The notes: generated by a model not told the origin, from the sequence alone. Counted from the first letter of the stretch, positions 1-10,599 are shown. The stretch: 64,000 bases of DNA from Diphasiastrum complanatum (GCA_029204225.1 CM055103.1:56005078-56069077), one strand, 5' to 3'. Made by a program: numbers and translations.

Positions 1-189
1 TTGTACAAACTGATATCTGTATTCAATTGTACAAACTGATATTTGTATTCAATAAAATATCGCCAGAATTTGGAGATTTAGTACAACTGTGCAAATAATT
101 CTTTTTCTGTATTCTCTGTATGTCTGTATTTCACTGTATGTCTATGTTTGTATATCTGTATGAAACTATGTATATCTATCATAAAGGAA

Positions 190-1192
190 CTGTCTATTCA
201 GCTTGGGTATTTACAAATTCCCCAGCCTCATTTTGAATATGTACATCATCTAGCTTAGATGGCCTTGGAGGGGGCACAATAAATGGTATCGACCTCGCCA
301 AGATGCTGAAAATAATCTCTTGCCAAAATATGTCACCTCAGAGCTGGTGTAGTCACCAGGTGAAAACTGTCAGACAATCAATCATCAATGATCAGTATTC
401 ATAACAAAATAATAGAACTTGAAATAATATTTACAACTTGAAATAATAGAATCAAAGGAGAATCAAGTTGAAATTACCTTTGCAAGATCACCATCCACTT
501 GATGATTGTACCAGTCAAAAAATCGTTTGGCATTGAGAAGCGCAAACCAACCACAGCTGAACGAGTCATTCTGTTTCGGGCTCTGAAACATTGCAAAACT
601 CATTCAATTAGAGTAAGAACGTGGTAACATATTATGAACAATATGGACAATGACTGAAATTCTAAACACCGACCTCAACACTAACAATATTCATTTTTCC
701 AGGAGTGACATTTTCTCCAAGGAAATGTCTCATTATCTCCGGCAACAGGCCATCAACCTTCTAGTGGGTGTTGATGGCAGAATTCATCTTTATACAGAAC
801 ATGTTTAAAACACTATATGCAGTCTTCTTTACTGAGATGATGTTTAAACTCCAGTGCTCACTGCAATAATGAAAGAGAGACTGATCAGAAGTGCACAAAG
901 AATTGAAATTATAAAGTAAAAAAGTAAAAGTACGAATACTTACTTTTCATGGTAAGGAACCACTATAAATTTTGCCACTGGCGAGCAATTCCAAAAGAGA
1001 GTGCCGCATAGCTCTTCATCCTTGCATAGAAGAGAAACACAATAAAAAGTGCTAAGAACAAAAACCTCTTTCATAGAGTCCGTTGCTATAGAGTATTGCC
1101 ATAATTGGAAGGAAGATTCTACAACATCATCATTGATACAGGCCCTACGATTCCTTAGCTCCTCAAAGAATCTTGATATTTGAGGCCGTAAT
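190..1192 (-). pseudogene. Ulp1/SENP-type cysteine protease exons, locus A
   Basis: Spliced C-terminal part of a Ulp1-like (C48) protease, a family that cleaves SUMO or similar modifiers and is also common in plant transposons. Exons read on the minus strand: about 1192-944, 860-674, 582-478 and a last one within about 340-190 whose acceptor I could not fix. Introns begin GTAAGT, GTCGGT and GTAATT and end in AG, and all join in frame. Exon 1 ends in FIVVPYHE and exon 2 opens with EHWSLNII, the catalytic-His block. Exon 3 contains PKQNDSFSCGWF, the oxyanion Gln and catalytic Cys block. The usual Asp after the His appears as Asn (VLNMF), and an in-frame TAG follows INTH near 765, so the copy is probably inactive. 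It lies downstream of the histone-like segment on the same strand, with a frameshift near 1190. Confidence 0.72.
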
Positions 1193-1463
1193 TTAATTCA
1201 TTGATGCGAAACTCAAAAGGCATGCCAACTTTGTCAATGACATCTGATATATCAGTCTCAAATTTGAGATATTGCTCAAAATCCAAAAACGGTGTAATAA
1301 CTACCGTGCTAATTGGTAATTTAAAACATGTATTTACATTATCATCTAAAAATTTTGTAGCTAAATTGACAGTGTTATCTATGGTAGTTGTATCTACACT
1401 AGCATTATTGAAAATATCTACAATTGTAGGGAAATCACGAGGGGAATCAGGAGGGAGGTCCAA
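1155..1463 (-). pseudogene. Linker between histone-like and Ulp1 parts, locus A
   Basis: Open stretch of about 100 codons between the histone-like segment and the protease exons. It carries VDTTTIDNTVN followed by TKFLDDNVNT, which resembles the tail of locus B (VDTAALDLVVN, then a VNHVDTFLP segment), so it is treated as the linker of the same gene. No catalytic motif is visible. The reading frame is offset from the upstream histone-like segment and from the downstream exon beginning near LRPQISRFFEEL, so at least two frameshifts or unrecognised splice junctions separate the parts. The first codon in the stretch is TTG, so no true start is implied. The function is unknown. Confidence 0.45.
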
Positions 1464-1483
1464 ACTCCTCCTGATTTTTTTGG

Positions 1484-1729
1484 TGCACTCCCCTGCGTCG
1501 TGGTTGCAATTGAGAGTTCGAGGTTCTCTTTAGTGATATGGCAGATGACACGAATAAACGCCGCCTTAGGAATAAGAAGTTCAGTGGATCTCTGATACTT
1601 CTTGATCTCAGACATCCAATGGCTCCTCATGACCCTCCTCTCTCTATTTGGAGGTCTCAGGGAAGGCGGGGTTCTTGGTCTGGATGGTCGCGGGAAGAAA
1701 TCTATACGTATCTGTTTGACATGGTCCAT
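1484..1729 (-). pseudogene. CENH3/H3-like histone-fold segment, locus A
   Basis: Begins at an ATG (1729, reading left) with MDHVKQIRIDFF, followed by a proline/arginine-rich tail. Residues 41-60 read EIKKYQRSTELLIPKAAFIR. Against plant H3 ([20 protein letters not shown]) 14 of 20 positions match by hand count. LLIP followed by AAF is closer to CENH3 (TNLLIPAASF in Arabidopsis HTR12), as is the following ICHIT. This covers helix alphaN and the start of alpha1. The sequence then diverges, and helices alpha2 and alpha3 are missing here, probably deleted. In the histone family this region packs DNA in the nucleosome. Here it is fused upstream of a protease, which no ordinary histone gene is. The start is supported by a similar MDRVKQ start at locus C. 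Confidence 0.68.
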
Positions 1730-1779
1730 ATCGGACTTGTGCGTATAGTAGGGAAGGACCGGAATGCATAGCTCTAGGC

Positions 1780-2775
1780 GCGCACAAAATCGATATGTAC
1801 AAACAAATATCGGTTTTGTGCACATGGCTATCAGGAGGGTAGAGTCGGGGAATGAAGATGGCGAACAGAACTGATATGTACGGACATATATCGCTTTTGT
1901 GCACGGCGCTATGAGGAGGGTAGTGTCGGGGACTGAAGATGGCACACAGAACCGATATCGGAGCAAACAATGAAAAGAAAGTTGTCGAAATGGCCTCGAA
2001 ATTCGATCTTTATGTTTTTTGCTCGCACGTACGAACAAGCAAGGCCTCACACGAGCGAAAAATCGGCCAACCAATCGCATAGTGCCATGTGTCGATCATT
2101 GACTCACACGTGCGAATCAATCCAACGAATGATTTCTTGCCACGTGGCATCTGCATCACACATGTGGGTGAAGCCAATGAATAGGACATTGCCACATGTC
2201 TATGGCCGTTTGACTCACACGTGCGGTTAGTACGGACGAATAGTAATTTGCCAAGTGTCTTGCAGCGTCACACGTGCGAACCAAAAAGTATAAAAGTGAC
2301 TTATTTTCTCGCTTTTTCCAATTTTTTTCTCGATTTTTGTAATATCGATTCTGTGCGCGGCCTGTTCAGTCCATTCTGGCTTGCATACACTGTCTCGCAC
2401 AATAGCAATATTTGCTCCCAACTTCCGATATCGGTTTTGTGCGCGACTTTCGTTTTTGATTTTCTCCCTCTCTGTCTATTGTCGCACAAAACTGATATCG
2501 GAGAAAACAGTGAAAAAAAAGTTGCCTCAGAATCCGATTTTTATGTTTTTCGCTCGCACGTGCGAACAAGCGCGGACTCGCACGTGCGAAAAACCGGCCA
2601 ACCAATCGCATAGTGCCACATGGCATTGACCATTGAATCACACGTGCGAATCAATCCAACGAATGATATCTTGTCTGCCTCGCACGTGTGGACGAAGCCA
2701 ACAAATAGGACTTTGCCACGTGCCTATGGCCGTTTGACTCACATCTGCGGTTAGTACGGACAAGACTTCTAACTT
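1780..2775. promoter_or_regulatory. Palindrome- and CACGTG-rich upstream region, locus A
   Basis: Non-coding block upstream of the locus A histone-like start. It repeats two motifs in both orientations. One is GATATCGGTTTTGTGCGC (2431-2448) and variants at about 1789, 1809, 1868, 1945 and 2484; two facing copies would make a perfect palindrome. The other is CACGTGCGAA-type, with CACGTG cores around 2143, 2218, 2272, 2556, 2580 and 2640. CACGTG is the plant G-box, bound by bZIP and bHLH factors. The same motif pair recurs at three other loci in the window. Short open frames inside it are repeat-driven and not counted as genes. Confidence 0.5.
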
Positions 2776-2789
2776 GAATTTCGTTAAAG

Positions 2790-4060
2790 ATCACAACACA
2801 TTTTAACTCTTCTTATAACAATATTCAAAATGAATTTAAATATTTGTTTTTTTTAATTTTCTTTGGATTTTAGATTTTTCGATCTAATTATAGATTTTAA
2901 ATTCATAAATTTTGGATTTCTAAAGTTAAATTTGTTAAATTTAGAATTTAAAATTTTTAAATTTGGTTAATTAAGTTCTTAGGATCTTAAATATATATAT
3001 TTTTAGCCTTAACTTTTGTTAAAATTTAATTATTTTTTTTAATTTTAAAAAAAATATTTTTGATTTTTGTATTTTAAATTTTAAACTTTCAATAATTAAT
3101 TTTTACAAGTTTTTAATACTCAATATTAGGATTTTGTTTTTATTTTTAGGTTTTTTTTGTTTTTTTGTTTTTTTTATTTTTTAAATGTTTAATATTTAAA
3201 ATTTTTTATCTCAAATTGTTTTACTTTTAATTGTTGTGGGTAGATCCAAAGAGCAAAAAAAAAATGTCTTATTCTCATAGTACTGATCTTGGGTTTTGCT
3301 TTTAGCTTATATTTCATATAGAGACTACCATTCATATCGACAATTAAATACATCAATCCTACTATAACGACTTTAAAAAAATCAGCATAATTTCTAGCAT
3401 TTCTCAAATAATTTTTTTTATTTTATCTTGTGTGCATTTTTCACACGATTAATTTGACGCACTAATATTCTAGTCATTATTATTATGCTCAACTGAGTCA
3501 AATATCTTTATTTTCATTTTGTTTTAAATATAAGACAATCTTAGAATTCTGAAATTGTTCAAATCACTTAAAATCATAATTATCTCTCGAAATTTAATGT
3601 TTGAAAGTTTGAAAACTTGAAATAATTTAGAAAATTTTCAAATCAATAATTTGTTCACATTTGAATTTGGTTAATAGAAACAAATTTGGAATCGACATAT
3701 TTTTTTATAGCTTGTCTAGTATATTTGTGATTTTTAAAGTAGGTAAAGAAAGGCCCCTTGTCATGGGCCCTCAATGTGCTTGAGTTGGGCTTGCTCACCA
3801 CGTTCGAATCTCTATGATTCCAAAGGTTGATAAGACCAAAAAGCATTTATTTTCAATCTTGTTCTTGTTCTTGTTCTCTTGTTCTTGTTCTTGTTCTTGT
3901 GTTTTCATCTTCTTCTACGTAATTGATTCACTGATCAACCATGACTACAGGGCTGTTCGCTTGGGAATGATTCACGTGCAAATATTTTTCTTATCCACAG
4001 GCAGAGGAGGACAAGCTTTTATGCATGTCCAATCTATTATTTGGATTAGTGATTTTCCCC
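2790..4060. other. AT-rich gene-free stretch
   Basis: About 1.3 kb, very AT-rich from 2800 to 3700 with many A and T runs. A CTTGTT simple repeat lies at about 3860-3900. No coding region or mobile-element motif is recognised. Confidence 0.6.
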
Positions 4061-4151
4061 TTTGATTGGTGGAAAAATTTCCATTCCACCTAAACCCTTA
4101 CATAGGTATGTGCATGCTTGTAAGCACAAGAGCACCCAAGTGATTGAGAGC

Positions 4152-4165
4152 TTGTGTGTGTGTGC

Positions 4166-4218
<53 letters not shown>
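4152..4218 (+). repeat. (GT)n-(GA)n microsatellite in the PPR gene leader
   Basis: A short GT tract (4152-4171) runs directly into a GA tract (4172-4218) that ends two bases before the ATG at 4221. CT/GA tracts are frequent in plant 5' leaders and may influence initiation or promoter activity. Confidence 0.85.
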
Positions 4219-4220
<2 letters not shown>

Positions 4221-4221
<1 letters not shown>

Positions 4222-7200
4222 TGGCAGCAGCAACAACAGCAGGAGGAGGAGGGGGCCTTTGTTGGAGCCCAAGTCGGAATCATGATCAATCTGCCCATTT
4301 CGTATTTTTCTATTCTCATCTCTCTGCTACTGCTCCTCCTCCTCCTCCTATTGTTCGTCCTCGTGCTCCCATGGTGGCAGACAATTCGATGGCAAGCACC
4401 TCGAAGGAAGATCCCAAGAGTTCAGCTCCGTTCTCTCACCTCTGGTTTCGATTTCTGTTGCCGCCCACCAGTCAGTCACATCCTGTCTCATCTTCTTCTT
4501 CATTTTCTTCTTACTCTTTTCTCTCTCTGTTTGTGTGTCGTGCAGGAGGGCAAGCATCGAGGACACAACAGCTCTGGGAGGAGTTCTTCTCAGATCCTTC
4601 GCAGTGGTGGGACAATAGGAGTAACAAGGTGAAATTGCCTGTACCGTATCTGTCTATGGCATTCACTCACTTGGGGTATGACGGAGGGTTTGTTTCTCTC
4701 GAGCTCGCACTGCAAGTTCCTAATTTTTCAGGGGACTAGTACTTTCCTTGCTTAGAATTCAGAATTAGAACAGCAGCTTATTCTATGGGCAGTGGTGGAA
4801 TTGATCAGCACTCAGGTTTTATATGCTTAGCTCAGGAGCTTGTTCTGAAAGCATTGTTGGAATTGAGCACTCACTCCAGTTTTGATATAATTAGCTAATT
4901 AGTCAGTCTATAATTAGCTGAGCAGCTTGTTCTATAAGTATTGTTGGAATTGAGCAGCCACTCAAGTTTTCATACAGGAGCTCGTTCTGTAAGCATTGTT
5001 GGACTTGAGCAGTCACTCCAGTTTTCCTATAATTATCCCAGAAGCTTGTTTTATCGGCAGTGGTGGAATTGAGTAGTCAGTCAAGTTTTCAAATAATTAG
5101 CTAAGCAGCTTGTTCTATAAGTATTGTTGGAATTGAGCAGTCACTCCTGTTTTCATATAATTAGCTCAGCAGCTTGTTCTATCGTCAGTGGTGGAATTGA
5201 GCAGTCACTCCAGTTTTGATATGATTAGCTCAGGAGCTTGTTTTATTGGCAGTTGTGGAATTGAGTAGTGAGTCCAGTTTTCATATAATTAGCTAAGCAG
5301 CTTGTTCTATAAGTATTGTTGGAATTGAGCTCAGCAGCTTGTGTTATGGGCAGTGGTGGAATTGAGTAGTCAATCCAGTTCTCAAATAATTAGCTAAGCA
5401 GCTTGTTCTATAAGTATTGTTGGAATTGAGCAGTCACTCCAGTTTTCATATAATTAGCTCAGCAGCTTGTTCTATCGTCAGTGGTGGAATTGAGCAGTCC
5501 CTCCAGTTTTGATGTAATTAGCTCAGCAGCTTGTTTGATACGCAGTGGTGGAATTGAGTAGTCAGTCCAGTTTTTATATAATTAGCTAAGCAGCTTGTTC
5601 TATATAAGTATTGCTGGATTTAATCAGTCACTCCGGTTTAATATAATTAGCTCAGCAGCTTGCAAGCATTGTTGAGCAGTCATATAATTAGCTCAGCAGC
5701 TTGTTCTGTCAGCATTGCTGGCTCAAGGCCCAGCTTGCTTATTTCTATGATTGCAATAGACTCACTCCAGACCATGTCAGTAGATTCGCTTGGAGCTAGC
5801 TAGCTATGGCTGATGCTGGTAATTTTTTACAGAAAAATTCAAGATTTCCGGACTTCAAACATAGGAGTACCGCAGAGAAGGCTCTGTGGATTGATAACAG
5901 GTTCAATCCTCCATGGGTACATGCCCGGCTATCTGTCATGGTACAAGGTCAAGAACAGGAGCATTCCGGTTATTCCATACCTGAAGCATCTGGTATGCTT
6001 ATTTTTGTCTCATTGCATGGCATTTCTCTTTCTTCATGAGCATTGCCTGACTAAGGAGAGAGGTGAATTTGCAGAGATGTTTAGACTGGCCACATCAACA
6101 TTCCTCAATCATATCTCGCCAATGTCATGATGCTTCCAGGCAAAGTAGCTAGAGCAGAACAGCTTTGGCAGGAGTTTTTCTCAGATCCATCTCAGTGGTG
6201 GGACAACCGATATATCAAGGTGTGACTACCCATCTATCTAGACAACTTCCTTTGAAGATGATTTGTAAAATGGCTTTGGCTAATGACTTTTGACTGGTGC
6301 CTAGTGAAAAGACTTTCACTGTTATTTACCTATGGTGTATGTGGTTGATTGATTGGCTGTTGTAGTATTTTCCGTAAATCGATGTTATTATGTCTGCTGA
6401 TCTTTTTCTGTATTGTTGTGTAGAAAAGTCCTAGGTACCCGGACTTCAAACATAAGAGTACACATGAAGCTCTATGGATTGAAGATTGGCTGGACCTTCC
6501 TTGGGTTAAAGAGAAGGTGGCCACCATGGCATGGGGTCAAATACAATCTTTTAGTGGATTGAGATCACGGTATGGTTTTGATCCTGGTGTTGATTGTGGA
6601 GCTCTAGGCTTCCTTATTGTTCCATCAAAATTCCAGTGCAAGAAACTTTTTCATATTTTTGTCTTCTGAATCCTTATGTGAATCATGATTCAGGATGCCT
6701 GATTCCTTGGGCAATGTGAGCAAACTCTGTCAGAAAGGACGACTAAAAGAGGCCCTGCATATGGTGGAGCTTATGGTTCGGCAAAATATTCAAGCTCCAA
6801 TTAACACCTATGTTTGCCTTTTGAAGGGGTGCACCAGAAGGAAAGACCTGGCGGAGGGCAAGCGAGTGCATGCCCTCATAGTCCGAACGGGTCTTGATTC
6901 AAACAGTTTCCTAGGAAACGCCCTTATAAACATGTATGCCAAGTGCGGTAGTGTGTTGGATGCACGCCAAGTATTTGACTCAATGCCTGAACACAACGTA
7001 TTTTTGTGGACTACTATCATATCAGCATATGCTAATCACGGACAAGGTGAGGAAGCCATCAACCTTTTTCAGCAAATGCAAAAGAAAGGCATACTACCAA
7101 ACAAGGTTGCATTTGTTGTTGTCCTGAAAGCATGTGCCAGGATCCCATCTCTGGAACAGGGCAAACAGGTCCATGAGGACATCATCAAAAGTGGATTTGA

Positions 7201-8530
7201 ATCCGATGTGATTGTAGGGAACACCCTTATTGACATGTATGCAAAATGTGGATGCATAGAGGAAGCATGTCAGGTGTTCAATAACATGCATAAACGAGAT
7301 GTGGTGTCATTGAATGCAATGATTGCAGGATATGCACAGCAAGGGCTTGGCAATGAGGCTCTTGCTCTGTATGAACAAATGAAACAGGAAGGTGTGCAGC
7401 CTGACAATATCACATATGTTATTCTCCTAAAAGCACGTGCCAGCATTGCAGCCCTGGAACAGGGCAAGCAGCTCCATTTGGACATCATCAAAAGTGGCTT
7501 TGAGTCGGATGTGATTTTAGGGAGCCTCCTTGTCGACATGTATGCAAAATGTGGGTGCATAGAGGATGCACGTCACGTGTTCAACAGCATGCCAGAACGT
7601 GATGTGGTGTCATGGACAGCAATGGTTGTAGCATATGCACAGCAAGGGCTTGTCAAGGAGGCTCTTGCTTTGTATGAGCAAATGAAACAGGAAGGTGTGC
7701 AGCCTGACATTGTCACATATGCCGTTTTCTTAAAGGCATGTGCCAGCACTGCAGCCCTGGAACAGGGCAATCAGATTTATTTGGATATGATTCAAAGTGG
7801 CTTGGAGCCAGATGTGATTGTAGGGAACACCCTTGTTGACATGTATGCAAAATGTGGCCGCATAGACGATGCACGTCAGGTGTTCAACACCATGCATGAA
7901 AGAGATGTGGTGACATGGAATACGATGATTGCAGGATATGCACAGCAAGGGCTTGGCAAGGAGGCCATCATACTTTTGGAGCAAATGCAGAGGGAAGGTA
8001 TAAAGCCTAATCAGGTAACCTTTGTTAGTGTTTTATCTTCATGCAGCCATTCTGGCCTAGTAGATAAAGGTCGTCACCTCTTCGATTCCATGTGTAAAGA
8101 TCATGGTGTCATACCAACTATGGATCACTATGCCTGCATGGTTGATCTTCTGGGCAGAGCAGGGTGCCTGGCTGATGCTGAGGACTTTATTAACAAAATG
8201 CCAATCCAGCCCAATGCTTTGATTTGGATGACTTTGCTTGGTTCTGCCAAAAACCATGGCCATCTGGAAATTGGAAGACGTGCCTTTGACAGTGTTGTGA
8301 AGATGGAACCAGAAAATGCTGCACCCTATGTGCTTCTGTCAAACATCTATGCAGCAGCCAGCAGGAGAGATGAGGTAGCAAACATAAGAAAAGGAATGAG
8401 TGATGTAGGTGTGAAAAAAGTGCCTGGGTGCACCTGGAATGAAGTTGGAAACCAGCTGCATGCCTCCTTTGTTGTAGGTGATGCATCTGATGGGCTACAA
8501 CTAGATCCATGTCGAATAGATTCAAATTGA
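4221..8530 (+). CDS. PDF-motif/PLS-E PPR fusion protein, spliced
   Basis: Predicted organellar RNA-binding protein. Exons: 4221-4628 (perhaps with a 75-nt intron at 4471-4545), 5833-5992, 6140-6219, 6424-6569 and 6694-8530. All junctions are GT-AG and the frame is kept throughout, giving 876 residues (851 if the 75-nt intron is removed). The N-terminus is Ala/Ser-rich and could be a transit peptide. Two PDF motifs follow (QLWEEFFSDPSQWWDNR then FPDFKH; QLWQEFFSDPSQWWDNR then YPDFKH), the signature of OSB organellar ssDNA-binding proteins. About four P-L-S triplets (MYAKCG, GYAQQG) then lead into E-type motifs (HYACMVDLLGRAG, VLLSNIYAAA). It stops soon after LHASFVVGD, without a DYW deaminase domain. 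PLS-E proteins usually specify C-to-U editing sites in plastids or mitochondria. Splice sites are read by eye; an alternative is a PPR gene starting at 6695 with the PDF exons as a separate gene. Confidence 0.82.
4766..5730. repeat. Intron minisatellite of the PPR gene
   Basis: Around a dozen or more diverged copies of a roughly 65-80 bp unit lie in the first large intron (4629-5832). Units share CAGCTTGTTCTAT, GGTGGAATTGAG or GTTGGAATTGAGCAG, and ATAATTAGCTCAGCAG. Two flavours (CAGTGGTGG and AAGTATTGTTGG) tend to alternate, suggesting a higher-order dimer. Confidence 0.88.
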
Positions 8531-8534
8531 GATT

Positions 8535-9600
8535 TGAAGAATCAGTTTTTTTTCAGAGATTAGAATTGATTCAAGTTTCAACAAATCAAATCTATATAAA
8601 ACACAGCAAGGATCATGTGCTTTTATTATGGATTTGCCAAAATTTGGCTATGAATTTGCATAGAATCAAAAAAATCTAATAAGGTATCAAACCCTTAGAA
8701 TTGAATTTCATTGTAACTGTTACTGAGTTGCAGCAGATCGCGATCCGCTGCAAAAACGTTTTGGATCGTGAGATCCGGAACGTCAGCGATCCGCGACCCG
8801 GATCGCAATTTTTTATTTTTATTTTTTTTTGTGGAAAAATGAGTAATGGCCAATTTTTTTTTTTTTTTTTGAAGTTTATACTAACTAAACCGTAATTGAA
8901 TGGTGGACATGCTTTTCCAATAGATATCAGAAATCAGTTTTAAAATGGTGTTCTGATGCCAATGGTTTTCAGATCTACTGATTCCGTTTTCTGCTAAAAA
9001 ACAATAGAAAGAGTTAGAAGGAGCCTTCCTCAGACTGGCGAGAATTGTATACTTCTTGTGGAATAGCTAAAACCATCTACTGATGTCCAAATTTTTGAAA
9101 CCATATGAAAATGCAGCCAGTTTTTTTTTTAAACCATCTACTGATGTCCAGATTTCTAATCAATGTAGCGTGCAGCCATCTGAAACCAAGCAACAGATCT
9201 GCATAACAATTGCTTTTTTGATATCCTTTCACATGATACCCATATTGGCAACTATACAAACAAAAAAAAAATCGTTTCGGGAAACCCTAATGGGAAATCC
9301 CGGATCGCGTTCCGGAACGCGGACGACAACTTTGAACTGTTACTCATCCACTAGTAGATTTGAGCCGAATTAGATAGATGGGTGGGGTTGATGGAGGTAG
9401 GGTATATGCCTGATTTGAGCTTTTTGGTACATGATGTGGAAGATGAAGAGGAAGGACTTTGGGTGAACACATGAGAGTTAGTAGAAAACGTTTTTCAATC
9501 TCGGTGCTTCTCAACCCATGCTAGTTACACGTTCATGTCATGCTCAAGCAATAAGTAAAATAGCGCTTTGCTTTTTTCATTTAAACCAATCGAATAAATA
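8535..9600. other. Gene-free stretch with small duplication
   Basis: No gene is recognised. AAACCATCTACTGATGTCC occurs twice, near 9070 and 9131, each followed by related sequence including TGCAGCCA, a diverged tandem duplication of about 62 bp. GATCGC-rich patches at 8740-8800 and 9295-9330 and several T runs may mark an old short element, but no terminal repeats could be paired. Confidence 0.45.
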
Positions 9601-9609
9601 TTACAAAAA

Positions 9610-10560
9610 AGATGGAGGAAAAGACTCGGCAAATATCTTAAAAGCCAAATTCATAAAGTTAGCTTCATCTTGTAGGTTCACATCGACGTCCACATCTTCA
9701 AAGTCTCCTTCACTTTCATTCACATCCTCCTCGGGATTTTCAGGTACATTTTCTTCCACATCCTGAACTCTTGTGGATGTAGAGCCTCTCTACAAAATAC
9801 AGAAATACATTTCATTAGAATTGAGATTAAACTAATTTACATCACAAAAGTAAAAACTTACAAAAATTAAAGTTTAAGATTTCACAATTGGATGCATCCC
9901 ACGAGATGCCATATAAGTTTTAAGACCGACATATCCAGATTCGTAGCCTTGCTTGTACTCTTCACCAGTCATGTCCCTTCCAAAATCACCAAGCTACATA
10001 AAACAAAAAATATAGTTAGTAATAAAATATGTTAGCAATAAATTGTTATACATGTACTTCTTGTAACATCTTTCGCTAGTTTCATGCAATATACATGGAT
10101 GCTTAGATGTGGCTCCATGAGAAAAATTATACATGCATTTCAGAGTTTTCAAATCACCTGCCAAATGCCATTCCACATTGAAATCCCCTTTCCCAGGTAC
10201 ATTGAGTTGTACCCCATCCATATGCTCTTTAATAATCCGAGGATAAGATGTTCTGCAGAATATCCATGATAAAATATCATGACCCTCTTTCAAAACCTAT
10301 CAACAGAAATGTACCATTAGATTTAGAAATAAACATAGCTAGTTCGTTTGAGTTAAAACTTCAATCATATTTCATTATTAAATAAGAAAATATACCTGGA
10401 AAGTTGCCAACCACCAGATATCGTTTTCTGACTGGACACTGAAGTTAAAATCTCCATGATCGATTGATTGTCCAAGTGCCCTGTTCATGAGAGCTATACT
10501 AACCCTCTCCATCTTTTGACCTTTAACTATTTCCGACTCACCTAAATCTAATGGTGTATC
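9610..10560 (-). CDS. Unrecognised multi-exon gene or domesticated fragment
   Basis: At least four coding blocks are readable on the minus strand. The first runs from about 10560 to 10396, ends in WWLATFQ and has a GTATAT donor. The second runs from 10296 to about 10048 and includes GDFNVEWHLAGDLKTLKCMY followed by SHGATSKHPC. The third starts at 9993 (LGDFGRDMTGEEYKQGYESG) and ends at a TAA near 9877, or is spliced before it. The fourth, about 9790-9610, is acidic (ENVPENPEEDVNESEGDF). The first two join in phase 0 at good GT-AG sites, which argues for a real or recently real gene. I do not recognise the family. Similar WHLAGDLKTLK wording may occur in uncharacterised, possibly transposon-derived plant proteins, but this is from memory. 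No start codon could be fixed upstream of 10560. Confidence 0.5.
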
Positions 10561-10599
10561 ACCATCCGACGATCAGGACTGCTCCCTGAGCTATCTATC

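Noticed and set aside
1538-1771. Plus-strand open frame opposite the locus A histone-like segment
   Set aside because: It is the complement of the histone-like frame, whose motifs and start are supported by other loci.
1970-2629. Several short frames on both strands in the locus A upstream region
   Set aside because: They are built from the CACGTG and GATATC repeats and have no conserved sequence of their own.
4062-4220. Extension of the PPR gene upstream of the ATG at 4221
   Set aside because: The extra residues come from the GT/GA microsatellite (repeated RE codons); the ATG just after it is the better start.
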